From positions 558,001 to 622,000 of the forward strand of contig NZ_RHLG01000002.1 of assembly GCF_003712105.1 (NCBI RefSeq): a stretch of DNA of 64,000 bases, given 5' to 3'. Shown here one piece after another: positions 26,497 to 35,054 of the stretch (position 1 is its first letter; the number at the start of each line of letters is the position of its first letter). The position numbers and the translations under genes are program-made. Under the pieces are notes generated by a model, which searched no databases, was not told the origin of the DNA, and worked only from the letters and a program-made list of their open reading frames with translations. The DNA is from Winogradskyella sp. GTDB lineage: Bacteria > Bacteroidota > Bacteroidia > Flavobacteriales > Flavobacteriaceae.

Positions 26497-27486
26497 TCAA
26501 TCTTTCGTTTTTTGCCATGTTACACTATCATTTTGTTTCAAAATAATCTCATCCTTCTCTTGCGTTATCGTATAAAAAAAGATATGAGTACTGATTAATT
26601 TACTTTTCGAAAACATAAAAAATTCACCAGACAAATCAATATTACTTTTATAAAGTAATCTATCGTCTTCTTCATATAATGTTACAACTGCGCCTGGGAA
26701 ACCTTCAGATACCCAATCACCAATTAGAATTTTTGAAATGTCTCTATCAAATCCTAAAACTGTATAATCTAAAGGCTTATTAAGTAGATTCGCTAGTTCT
26801 TTATAACATGTAATCGCACTTTGCATATAATAAATTGCATGTTGAAAATGCTCATTAATCCCTCTTTCAGATAATAATTTGACATTAGCTTTATATCGGT
26901 CATCATTTAAAAAATATTCAGCAAAGGCATCCTCATTATATCTAATGGCCCATTTATAGTTATAAATTCGATAATCAAGAATATCTTTAACATACTCACC
27001 TATCCTATCATCCAATAAATCTACGTAAGATTTTTTTTGATTGAGTAGATACAATTCTTTCATTACATTACTATATTCTGCAGGTATAGCGCTGTTCATT
27101 AGAAGCAATTTATTATACACATTATTAGATAAATCAACTCTATCTGAAGTGCTTGTTAAGCGCCAAAAATCTAGAGTAATATAGCGATAATCTTGTTCCT
27201 TTAGATCCGTATTTAATACTAAATGCGTCAAGGAATCTTTTTCTTCGTAAAATGATGCAATATTTCTAACAGAACTAATGTTGGCGGCCAACTCCTCAAA
27301 TAGTTCCTCAAAAACTAATTTCACTTTAGCTTCTGCATTTTTTTCTTCATTATAATTATTAACTGCCAGAGCAATTAAAATTCCGATCACAACAAGGATG
27401 ATTTCTCCAATGGCATAAATCAAATACTTACTGAATTTATTTTCGGAGAGTAATCTCTGGCGGATTTTTCTGAAGAACTTAATCAT
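26497..27486 (-). CDS. DUF6090-type membrane-anchored protein
   Basis: A 329-residue protein starting MIKFFRKIRQRLLSENKF, then a single transmembrane segment (YAIGEIILVVIGILIALAV, about residues 24-42) and NNYNEEKNAEAKVK. This start is the hallmark of a family abundant in marine Flavobacteriia and annotated DUF6090. The remaining 280 residues are extracytoplasmic, helical and without catalytic motifs. Such genes often appear in several dispersed copies. Function unknown. Confidence 0.75.
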   Translation of the reverse strand: MIKFFRKIRQRLLSENKFSKYLIYAIGEIILVVIGILIALAVNNYNEEKNAEAKVKLVFEELFEELAANISSVRNIASFYEEKDSLTHLVLNTDLKEQDYRYITLDFWRLTSTSDRVDLSNNVYNKLLLMNSAIPAEYSNVMKELYLLNQKKSYVDLLDDRIGEYVKDILDYRIYNYKWAIRYNEDAFAEYFLNDDRYKANVKLLSERGINEHFQHAIYYMQSAITCYKELANLLNKPLDYTVLGFDRDISKILIGDWVSEGFPGAVVTLYEEDDRLLYKSNIDLSGEFFMFSKSKLISTHIFFYTITQEKDEIILKQNDSVTWQKTKD

Positions 27487-27803
27487 AAGTTTAAAGTTGG
27501 TTACTCTAAAGGTATGATAATAAATTAACTATTGATTTTGAAAAATGTAGAACGGTGTTCGTGTATGGTTTGTGTGGAAAATCATAGCTCATTTTCCGTC
27601 ATTACCGAAAGATAGTAAGTTGTGTGTGATTCTAATTAGGAATTGCTTCGCCAGTTCGCTTCGCTCTTTGAAGTCGTAATGAACTCTAGCCGTTGTTAGG
27701 CATAGTTATTTTATTCGATGTATTGGATTTTCTGTTTGTAATTCTATGTTCTTGAGGAAGTTTTGTCAAGTCCATTTTTCTGAAAATGAGAGATGTATTA
27801 TCA
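27487..27803. other. 317-base intergenic region with repeats, no gene
   Basis: No credible reading frame of useful length is seen. The region holds copy 2 of the dispersed hairpin repeat (27576-27618) and GCCGTTGTTAGGC at 27689-27701, whose GTTAGGC ending matches the GTTRRRY core of integron-type attC sites. It separates the ChaN-like lipoprotein from the DUF6090 gene. Confidence 0.55.
27576..27618 (-). repeat. Dispersed hairpin repeat, copy 2
   Basis: GGAAAAT/ATTTTCC stem (27576-27597) and, nine bases further, GAAAGATAGTAA (27607-27618). The latter is identical over 12 bases to copy 1 at 21962-21973. On the minus strand the hairpin ends in TTTTCCACA, as in copy 3. Confidence 0.5.
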
Positions 27804-28709
27804 TTACCTATCATCTTTTTCAATTAGTCCTGAAGGCGTTACTTTATCCGTATATAGGATATGTGTATATCGATTTGGTTCTTCAGGAAATTTCTTAGAT
27901 AAAAACATTTTATAAGATAAGGTAGTATTATAAATATTTTCCTTTCTTTCGATAGTGTTAATTTTTAATCCTGTACCATCATTATTTAACATGCTGCCTT
28001 CACTAAAAACATGATTAATGGACATGATTTTTTTAGAATCAAAATTAACAGAATCTTTTACCAAGTAACCTCCAATTCTTACTTTATCAAAAAAGGGTGT
28101 AAAAGAATTATGCACATTTCCAGTTAGAGTAACTATTTTGGTGTTCGGATATTTATTATGAATGTTGCGTATTTCCCTGTACATGGACGAATCTCTGGTT
28201 GAAGATGGGTAAGAATTATCAATGAATTTTAAAATGATTCTTTCATTCTTAATGCTCTTGTGCACTAAATCAAGCCATGCTATACCATTTCTACCATCAA
28301 AATTTTTTCTACGAAAGAAATCCAACGCTTTTAATTCGGAAATTGACATCTCGTCTGACAAGTTATTCATAAGTGATGACCGAATTTCCATAGCCATTAT
28401 CACATTATCTTCATGTTCAGTAATTAGATCACATAACCCATAAGCAAATTCAGCAGGTTCATTTGTTCCGTGCATTTCACCTATCATTAATAGTTCAAAA
28501 TTTGCTATTTCATCGTAAATCGTGTTGCTCAATTTTGATAAGCTCTTAATTGGTATTGCGCTCTGTTTCAAATCCTTTTGCTCTTCTGTCAATTCTGCAG
28601 AATTTTCAATAATATTAGATGTTTCATCAGATGCTCTTTGTTGTACTGTATGTTCTTTACAAGAATGTAATCCAAGCAGAACAATAAATAGAAGTAAGAC
28701 TTTTTTCAT
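27804..28709 (-). CDS. Lipoprotein with EMHG motif, ChaN/Tiki-like
   Basis: A 301-residue lipoprotein (signal MKKVLLLFIVLLGLHSC). After a low-complexity linker, the stretch FELLMIGEMHGTNEPAEFAYGL carries the E-x-H-G pattern of ChaN/Tiki/erythromycin-esterase-like proteins, with MAMEIR and TGNVHNSF later supplying further acidic and histidine residues that could bind a metal. The family includes haem-binding ChaN and Tiki proteases, so function is open. It is a single gene flanked on both sides by copies of the same hairpin repeat (28830 and 27576), an arrangement suggesting a mobile or cassette-like gene. Confidence 0.6.
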   Translation of the reverse strand: MKKVLLLFIVLLGLHSCKEHTVQQRASDETSNIIENSAELTEEQKDLKQSAIPIKSLSKLSNTIYDEIANFELLMIGEMHGTNEPAEFAYGLCDLITEHEDNVIMAMEIRSSLMNNLSDEMSISELKALDFFRRKNFDGRNGIAWLDLVHKSIKNERIILKFIDNSYPSSTRDSSMYREIRNIHNKYPNTKIVTLTGNVHNSFTPFFDKVRIGGYLVKDSVNFDSKKIMSINHVFSEGSMLNNDGTGLKINTIERKENIYNTTLSYKMFLSKKFPEEPNRYTHILYTDKVTPSGLIEKDDR

Positions 28710-28829
28710 TCATAATGATATTTTAACTCTACAAATGTAGAGAATATATTTAATTTCTACAAATGTAGAATTGGGTTTTAAGTCTTGATTTTCAATTGGC
28801 TACAGTGGTCTCTGCTATGAATAGTTGTG

Positions 28830-28864
28830 GAAAATCACTTATGATTTTCTATTTTAAACGAAAG
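28830..28864 (-). repeat. Dispersed hairpin repeat, copy 3
   Basis: GAAAATCA/TGATTTTC perfect 8-bp stem with a CTTA loop (28830-28849), followed ten bases later by CGAAAG (28859-28864). On the minus strand the shared line-up with copy 2 is CTTTCG, a ten-base spacer, GAAAAT, then TGATTTTCCACA. Confidence 0.45.
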
Positions 28865-28893
28865 CTAGCCAAAAGGCTTGAATTAAGTATTTA

Positions 28894-31305
28894 TTACCTC
28901 AACCTCGGATAATCCATCGGGCTCACTTCGTGCATTACATCGTAAACGGCTTCAAAAATATCCTCAGCTGATGGTTTAGAGAAGTAATCACCATCAGTAC
29001 CATATGCTGGTCTATGAGGTTTTGCAGTTAATGTTCTTGGTCTGCTATCCAAAAGCTCATATGCGTTTTGAGTATTTATGACTTCGTTAAGTATATAAGC
29101 CGAAGCACCACCAGAAACATCTTCGTCAATGACCATTAAGCGATTAGTTTTTGCTACACTTTTAACAATATCGTGATTAATATCAAGCGGAAGTAATGAT
29201 TGCACATCAATAATTTCGACATTAATACCAACTTCTAACAATTCTTTAGCGGCTTGCTCTACCAGTCGCAATGTTGATCCGTATGATACTAGGGTTATAT
29301 CTTCACCTTCTTTAAGTGTTTCTACGACACCAATAGGTGTTTTAAAGGTACCAATATTGCTCGGCATTTTTTCCTTTAGTCGGTAACCGTTAAGACATTC
29401 TACGACTAAAGCAGGTTCGTCAGTTTCTAACAAAGTGTTATAAAAACCAGCAGCTTTAGTCATGTTACGCGGCACCAAAACATTTATACCTCGAATAAGG
29501 TTTAAGATGCCGCCCATTTGTGAGCCTGAGTGCCAAATACCTTCTAATCTGTGCCCACGTGTTCTTACAATTAATGGTGCTTTTTGCTTGCCTTTAGTAC
29601 GGTAATATACTGTTGCTAGGTCGTCACTCATTATTTGTAAGGCATACATTAAATAATCGAGGTATTGTATCTCTGCAATTGGTCGTAGTCCACGCATGGC
29701 CATACCAATACCTTGACCTAAAATAGTCGCTTCGCGTATACCTGTATCTGCTACACGTAGTTCACCAAATTTTTCCTGTAAACCTTCTAATCCTTGGTTA
29801 ACATCACCAATATAACCAGCATCTTCACCAAATATTAGTGCTTCCGGATTGGCATTGAATAAAGCTTCAAAATTATCTCGTAAAATAACACGGCCGTCAA
29901 CATCTTTGGCATCAGTATCGTAAGTTGGTAATACTTCTGTTTGGTCAATTGCCTTTTTATCAGACACACTATATAAATGCGAACTGTACAAGGGTTGTAC
30001 GCGGTCTAGATATTCTGAAATCCATTGTTGCAATGCCAGTTTCTCGTTGGAGTTTTCTGAAACCACATAGCGCAACGCTTTACGTGTGGCAACAAGTATA
30101 TCTTTTCTTAGAGGTTCAACCAGCTCTGCTAAGTCATTCTTAAGTTTTGTGATAAATACACCGTTAGCGCTAGAATTTGCCAATTGTTCTAAAAGGCTTA
30201 TAGCTTGGTTACACTCAACCTTTATGGGATTTATAAACGTGTTCCAAGCTGCTTTTTTACCGTCTCTAACGTCTTTTTTAATACTTTTTTCTAAGGTAAT
30301 AAGCTCATCATCAGTAGCGATGTTGTTTTCTATCATCCAAAGGCGCATCTGAGCATTACAGTCGTACTCAACTTCCCATGCCAATCGGTCTTTATCTTTA
30401 TAACGTTCATGCGAACCTGAAGTCGAATGCCCTTGAGGTTGCGTCAATTCTTGAACATGTATTAAGACAGGTACATGTTCTTTTCTTGATATTTGCCCGG
30501 CACGTTGATAGGTGTCTATAAGTTCGGGATAGTTCCAACCTTTTACTCTGAAAATTTCGTAACCGTTTGTGCCTTCTTCTCTTTGAAACCCTTTTAAGAT
30601 TTCAGAAATATTCTCTTTAGTTGTTTGGTGCTTGGCGTGTACGGAAATACCATAATCATCATCCCAAACACTTATTATCATTGGTACTTGCAATACACCA
30701 GCAGCATTTATGGTTTCAAAAAACAAGCCTTCGCTTGTACTTGCGTTACCAATAGTTCCCCAGGCAATTTCATCTCCATTTACCGAAAAATTTGTGCTGT
30801 CAATTCCGCTGACATGGCGGTATATTTTTGATGCCTGTGCAAGCCCTAATAATCTTGGCATTTGCCCGGCAGTAGGAGAGATGTCTGAGCTTGAGTTCTT
30901 TTGCTGTGTTAAGTTTTTCCATTGACCATTTTCATCTAAACTGTGGGTTGTAAAATGGCCTCCCATTTGTCTACCAGCAGACATGGGTTCTTCTTTAAGA
31001 TCTGTATTGGCATATAACCCTGCAAAGAACTGCTCAATGGTTAATTCGCCAATTGCCATCATAAAAGTTTGGTCACGATAGTAACCAGAACGAAAATCAC
31101 CATTTTTAAACGCTTTAGCCCAAGCAATTTGTGGTACTTCTTTACCGCCACCAAAAATTCCGAACTTGGCTTTTCCCGTTAATACTTCACGACGCCCAAG
31201 CAAACTGCACTCACGACTAGTGACTGCGATCTTATAATCGTTTAAGACTTCGGCTTTGAAATCTTCGAATGTAATCTCAGTTTTAGTTTGTGGGTTGGAC
31301 TTCAT
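28894..31305 (-). CDS. Fused alpha/beta 2-oxoacid (branched-chain) dehydrogenase E1
   Basis: An 803-residue thiamine-diphosphate enzyme with both E1 subunits in one chain: alpha part about residues 15-370, beta part about 455-803 (FGEDAGYIGDVNQGLEG, IAEIQYLDYLMYALQIM, GSTLRLVEQAAKELLEVG, VIDEDVSGGASAYI). This fusion is common in Bacteroidetes and acts in branched-chain 2-oxoacid oxidation. The cofactor motif is unusual: where the classical form is GDGxxSEG ... NN, this protein has GNASTSEG and WDDDYGIS, so the aspartate that coordinates magnesium appears as asparagine. E2 and E3 genes are not nearby. Confidence 0.88.
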   Translation of the reverse strand: MKSNPQTKTEITFEDFKAEVLNDYKIAVTSRECSLLGRREVLTGKAKFGIFGGGKEVPQIAWAKAFKNGDFRSGYYRDQTFMMAIGELTIEQFFAGLYANTDLKEEPMSAGRQMGGHFTTHSLDENGQWKNLTQQKNSSSDISPTAGQMPRLLGLAQASKIYRHVSGIDSTNFSVNGDEIAWGTIGNASTSEGLFFETINAAGVLQVPMIISVWDDDYGISVHAKHQTTKENISEILKGFQREEGTNGYEIFRVKGWNYPELIDTYQRAGQISRKEHVPVLIHVQELTQPQGHSTSGSHERYKDKDRLAWEVEYDCNAQMRLWMIENNIATDDELITLEKSIKKDVRDGKKAAWNTFINPIKVECNQAISLLEQLANSSANGVFITKLKNDLAELVEPLRKDILVATRKALRYVVSENSNEKLALQQWISEYLDRVQPLYSSHLYSVSDKKAIDQTEVLPTYDTDAKDVDGRVILRDNFEALFNANPEALIFGEDAGYIGDVNQGLEGLQEKFGELRVADTGIREATILGQGIGMAMRGLRPIAEIQYLDYLMYALQIMSDDLATVYYRTKGKQKAPLIVRTRGHRLEGIWHSGSQMGGILNLIRGINVLVPRNMTKAAGFYNTLLETDEPALVVECLNGYRLKEKMPSNIGTFKTPIGVVETLKEGEDITLVSYGSTLRLVEQAAKELLEVGINVEIIDVQSLLPLDINHDIVKSVAKTNRLMVIDEDVSGGASAYILNEVINTQNAYELLDSRPRTLTAKPHRPAYGTDGDYFSKPSAEDIFEAVYDVMHEVSPMDYPRLR

Positions 31306-31460
31306 GGATTATAGTGATTTTAAAGGTGCAAAATTAGTCAATTTAGAGGTCTTTTGCAATGCTTAGATATGTTATAATATTGATAAATTCTTAATAATTT
31401 CAAAAAAAATTGAAATATTATCAAAAAAATAAAAATAATTAACATTTCAATAAGAATATG

Positions 31461-34304
31461 TTAATACCATTTACGAGTGAATAAACTGAGTAAAACTTGA
31501 GGGTCAACAGTAAACATGAACCTAATTTTTTGGTCGTAATTTGGCTGGCCAATTTCCCAACCATTATTTGAGTAAAGTGGAAAGAATATTTCGAAATAAT
31601 CTTGTACTAGATTGAGTCTAATACCTGAATCGTAAACAAATTTTGGACTGTTAAATTTGTTTTTAACCAATCCTACATCACCGTAGAGTTGAATATATCT
31701 CCATATGGAAGTGCTAAAGTTAGCCGTAGTCATCCATTGGTTTGCAAAGGCCGTGTCTAGCACTGACTTAAATCCGCCTTCAGCAATAATAATCTGTTGA
31801 CTAAAAATACCTGAAGCTTCGGAACGCCCTAGGTAATTGAAATCGAATAGGTAATCTGTAGGTCTGTCTAAAGCAAAACTGAAAAAATTTGAATCAGGAT
31901 CAGTATTATTATTTAAGAATGTACCCGCAAAAAATCTGAAATTAAAATTTCTATTATTTTTTGATAGCTTACGGTACTCATAATTAATGGCGAATTTGCT
32001 GAAATTACTAGAGACTTGAAAGTCTGCAAAAAACCTTGAGAAGTTTATAATTCCTGGGCTCGACCTTACATAGCGTAGATTTAATACACCATAATCTGGT
32101 TCTTCTTCAATCTCATCTATAATGGCATCAGGTCCAATAGTGCGTGCTATATCCACATAACGTAACCGAATTAGATGTCTTTTGTCTGAGCGTAAATCAT
32201 CCTTATCTCTAAAAGCAAAACTAATATTAGGACGTATTCGTCTAAAAAATGCATCTTGCGCAAAGGATTGGTAACTGGCATCAATACCATAGGTTATATT
32301 AAACAGATTGGTGTCATCTAAATTATGCGTATAAAAAATCGTACCTGAGCCTCTAATAGTTTTCGAGCGTGTAGCATATTGTGGTGAGAACTGATAATTA
32401 AGTCGTTTCCTTAATATGGTTTTATTATACACTTTTGTACCTAATGTTAACCCATCATAAATGTTTTTAAACTCAACCAATGGCATAAAAAATACTTGAT
32501 TATAATATGGGTCTTCAACATCTTTAAAAATCCTAAACTGTAGCGGTTTTGACCAAAATGCAGAACCAGTAGTTGACCTATAGTTATCACGTTGATTAAA
32601 CTCGGGCACAATATTATCGTAATCTAAAACTAATCGGTCAGTACCATAGTTTGGAATTGTATAGGTTTTAGTGCCTTGTATGCTATCTATCCAAATTTTA
32701 TTAACTACAGTATCATTCTTTAAGCTAAAGAGCGAGATAGGCATACTAACATCGCGCTTATTCTTTATAGTTAATTGAATTGAATCTTCAGTAGTTTTAA
32801 TCTTAGATAGCTTAAAATCTATTTTTTTGCGTGTATTTATGTAATCGGTAAAAAACCAATCAATATTCTTATTTGTTTTCGATTTAATATAGCTTTCAAA
32901 TTGCTTAGGCGAAGTATTTGGTTTTAAACTATTATCAGAAAGATAGGCTTTAATCAATGTCTTAAAATCAATATCTTCGGCATAATCAGATAGGTATTTT
33001 AGTCCAATACCAGATTTGTATTTCCCGGCAATATTTGCATTGAATTTTGTTAAAGAATCCTTAGATATTGTGATGGCTTGGTCATTATTTTTCCTAGCTG
33101 CTTCCATAGAGTACAAGTAGTATTGTGCATTGTAATCTAAGTCTGCAATATGAAATGCTCTAATTCCCCATATGTTGGCTAAAGTTCCAAGAAGTTTACT
33201 ATCTGGGTGATAATCTTCTACATATTTCATTAAAAAATAAATGGTTAAGCCATCATTAAGCCAATGCTCTTTGCGCGGATTTACCAGGTGAATATTGTAG
33301 ATATACTTGTTGAGTGCTGTTTTTACAAGCTTAAGTTCATACTGAAAGTTATTTTTAAACGGTCTTAAAAAGCTTGGCAATTGATTTAAACCATACAATG
33401 GGTTTTTATTATAATCTACGCCGCTTACTAATAACTTTTCGTGAGGATATTCTCCAAGGTTTTCGGTGAGAAATTTAGTAACTCTATCTGCAACTAACGC
33501 TTGAGATTCGGCCGTAATGCCTTTTTCTTTGATATCAGTAATTAACGTAAAATCATCTGTGGTAACTTTACTAAACATATCACTTTGGTTAAGCGATAAG
33601 TAATGGTCTACTCGATTATTTCCTTCTAGTTTGGTTGTTTTAAGAGCATTTGAAACCGTAGTTTCAATAACATTCAATTCAGACGTTAAGGTATAATTGC
33701 TTGGATAGGTGAGTATTAAACTTACGTTAGACTTTGGTATATATAAATCGTCAATATTTTTATTGCTATAATAATTCCATTTACCATCATAAACCGCAGG
33801 AAGCAAATACCAATATTTTAACTCGAAATTCTTTTCATCTGTAAACCCATAATCTGTAAACGAAGCATCGGGTAAAACAATAGAATAGTCAAGTTCTATA
33901 TTGTAGAATGAATTTGGCAATAATGGTTGAGCTAGTTTAATCTTAATGACATCTACCTGGTTTTCTAAGCGCTCAAAACTTAGGGAATTATTACTATTAT
34001 CATTGATGCTATTGATATAAGTAAAGCCACGTTGTTCATCTTTTGCAAGATGAAATTTGGTGTTAAACTCTTCTTCGAAACGTTTTGCTAGTGCAGTAGA
34101 CTTGTTAGAATAACTATGAATCCAATCGTTAAGGTAAATTTCAGTTAAGGTGTCGGAGGTTGTATTCTTATAACTTATAATTTGGGTAATGTCTATCTTC
34201 TTTTTATCGACATTAATAGCACCATTTACTGCAATCTTATTTTGAGCTAAACTCAATGCAGCAATTAGAAATAGGTTAAAAGTTATAAGTATTCTTTTTA
34301 TCAA
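31461..34304 (-). CDS. M1-aminopeptidase-like outer-membrane protein lacking HExxH
   Basis: A 947-residue protein with signal peptide MIKRILITFNLFLIAALSLAQ. Residues about 25-500 follow the M1 (gluzincin) plan: a beta-sandwich domain, then a catalytic-like domain with the PRKEHWLNDGLTIYFLMKYVED segment that corresponds to the WLNEG element of M1 enzymes. However, the zinc motif HExxH expected some 20 residues before it is absent (the segment reads LVKTALNKYIYNIHL). Residues about 560-947 are rich in alternating aromatic and polar residues and end KWY, as an outer-membrane beta-barrel. It is therefore likely a catalytically dead, barrel-anchored surface or periplasmic protein. Confidence 0.72.
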   Translation of the reverse strand: MIKRILITFNLFLIAALSLAQNKIAVNGAINVDKKKIDITQIISYKNTTSDTLTEIYLNDWIHSYSNKSTALAKRFEEEFNTKFHLAKDEQRGFTYINSINDNSNNSLSFERLENQVDVIKIKLAQPLLPNSFYNIELDYSIVLPDASFTDYGFTDEKNFELKYWYLLPAVYDGKWNYYSNKNIDDLYIPKSNVSLILTYPSNYTLTSELNVIETTVSNALKTTKLEGNNRVDHYLSLNQSDMFSKVTTDDFTLITDIKEKGITAESQALVADRVTKFLTENLGEYPHEKLLVSGVDYNKNPLYGLNQLPSFLRPFKNNFQYELKLVKTALNKYIYNIHLVNPRKEHWLNDGLTIYFLMKYVEDYHPDSKLLGTLANIWGIRAFHIADLDYNAQYYLYSMEAARKNNDQAITISKDSLTKFNANIAGKYKSGIGLKYLSDYAEDIDFKTLIKAYLSDNSLKPNTSPKQFESYIKSKTNKNIDWFFTDYINTRKKIDFKLSKIKTTEDSIQLTIKNKRDVSMPISLFSLKNDTVVNKIWIDSIQGTKTYTIPNYGTDRLVLDYDNIVPEFNQRDNYRSTTGSAFWSKPLQFRIFKDVEDPYYNQVFFMPLVEFKNIYDGLTLGTKVYNKTILRKRLNYQFSPQYATRSKTIRGSGTIFYTHNLDDTNLFNITYGIDASYQSFAQDAFFRRIRPNISFAFRDKDDLRSDKRHLIRLRYVDIARTIGPDAIIDEIEEEPDYGVLNLRYVRSSPGIINFSRFFADFQVSSNFSKFAINYEYRKLSKNNRNFNFRFFAGTFLNNNTDPDSNFFSFALDRPTDYLFDFNYLGRSEASGIFSQQIIIAEGGFKSVLDTAFANQWMTTANFSTSIWRYIQLYGDVGLVKNKFNSPKFVYDSGIRLNLVQDYFEIFFPLYSNNGWEIGQPNYDQKIRFMFTVDPQVLLSLFTRKWY

Positions 34305-34311
34305 ATTATAT

Positions 34312-34998
34312 TTAGAAATTAGGGCTTAAGTCGTATTCTTTGTAGAATGCATTTAATATTACAATGACTTCTTCTGATGTATCAACAACATGGAATAAGT
34401 CTAAATCCTTTGGGCTAATATTTCCTTCTTCAAGAAGTGTATTTTTTATCCAATCCACTAAACCACCCCAAAATTTACTACCAACCAAAATTATTGGGAA
34501 TGAGTGTATTTTATGGGTTTGAATTAGTGTCATTGCCTCAAAAAGTTCGTCTAACGTACCAAAGCCACCTGGCATTACAACAAAACCTTGTGAGTATTTT
34601 ACAAACATTACCTTACGAACAAAGAAATAGTCAAAGTCTAAACTTTTATCTGAGTCTATATATGGATTGTCGTGCTGTTCGAAAGGTAATTCAATATTCA
34701 ATCCAACAGACGTACCGCCAGCTAAATGCGCACCTTTATTACCAGCTTCCATAATACCTGGTCCGCCACCAGTAATAACACCATAGCCATTTTCTACAAT
34801 GTTTTGAGCGACTTCTACTGCAAGTTTATAATATTCATCCTCTGGTTTAGTTCTTGCCGAACCAAAAACAGATACACATGGGCCAATTTTACTCATGCGC
34901 TCAAATCCATTAACAAACTCACCCATGATTTTAAAAATAGCCCATGAGTCGTTTGTTTTAATCTCGTTCCAGCCTTTATGATGATTTTCTTTTCTCAT
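34312..34998 (-). CDS. LOG family protein (TIGR00730, nucleotide 5'-monophosphate nucleosidase-like)
   Basis: A 228-residue Rossmann-like enzyme of the LOG/YgdH family, which hydrolyses nucleoside 5'-monophosphates and, in plants and some bacteria, releases cytokinins. The family motifs are GPCVSVFGSARTKPEDEYY, GYGVITGGGPGIMEAGNKGA and MPGGFGTLDELFEAMTLIQ, containing the PGGxGTxxE catalytic signature. It lies 7 bases before the start of the M1-like gene and 56 bases beyond the stop of uvrA; all share one direction. Confidence 0.9.
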   Translation of the reverse strand: MRKENHHKGWNEIKTNDSWAIFKIMGEFVNGFERMSKIGPCVSVFGSARTKPEDEYYKLAVEVAQNIVENGYGVITGGGPGIMEAGNKGAHLAGGTSVGLNIELPFEQHDNPYIDSDKSLDFDYFFVRKVMFVKYSQGFVVMPGGFGTLDELFEAMTLIQTHKIHSFPIILVGSKFWGGLVDWIKNTLLEEGNISPKDLDLFHVVDTSEEVIVILNAFYKEYDLSPNF

Positions 34999-35054
34999 TA
35001 TTTTGTGGTTGATTGTTTAGTTTGTGTCTTTATTTATGATTGTAATATGACAAA

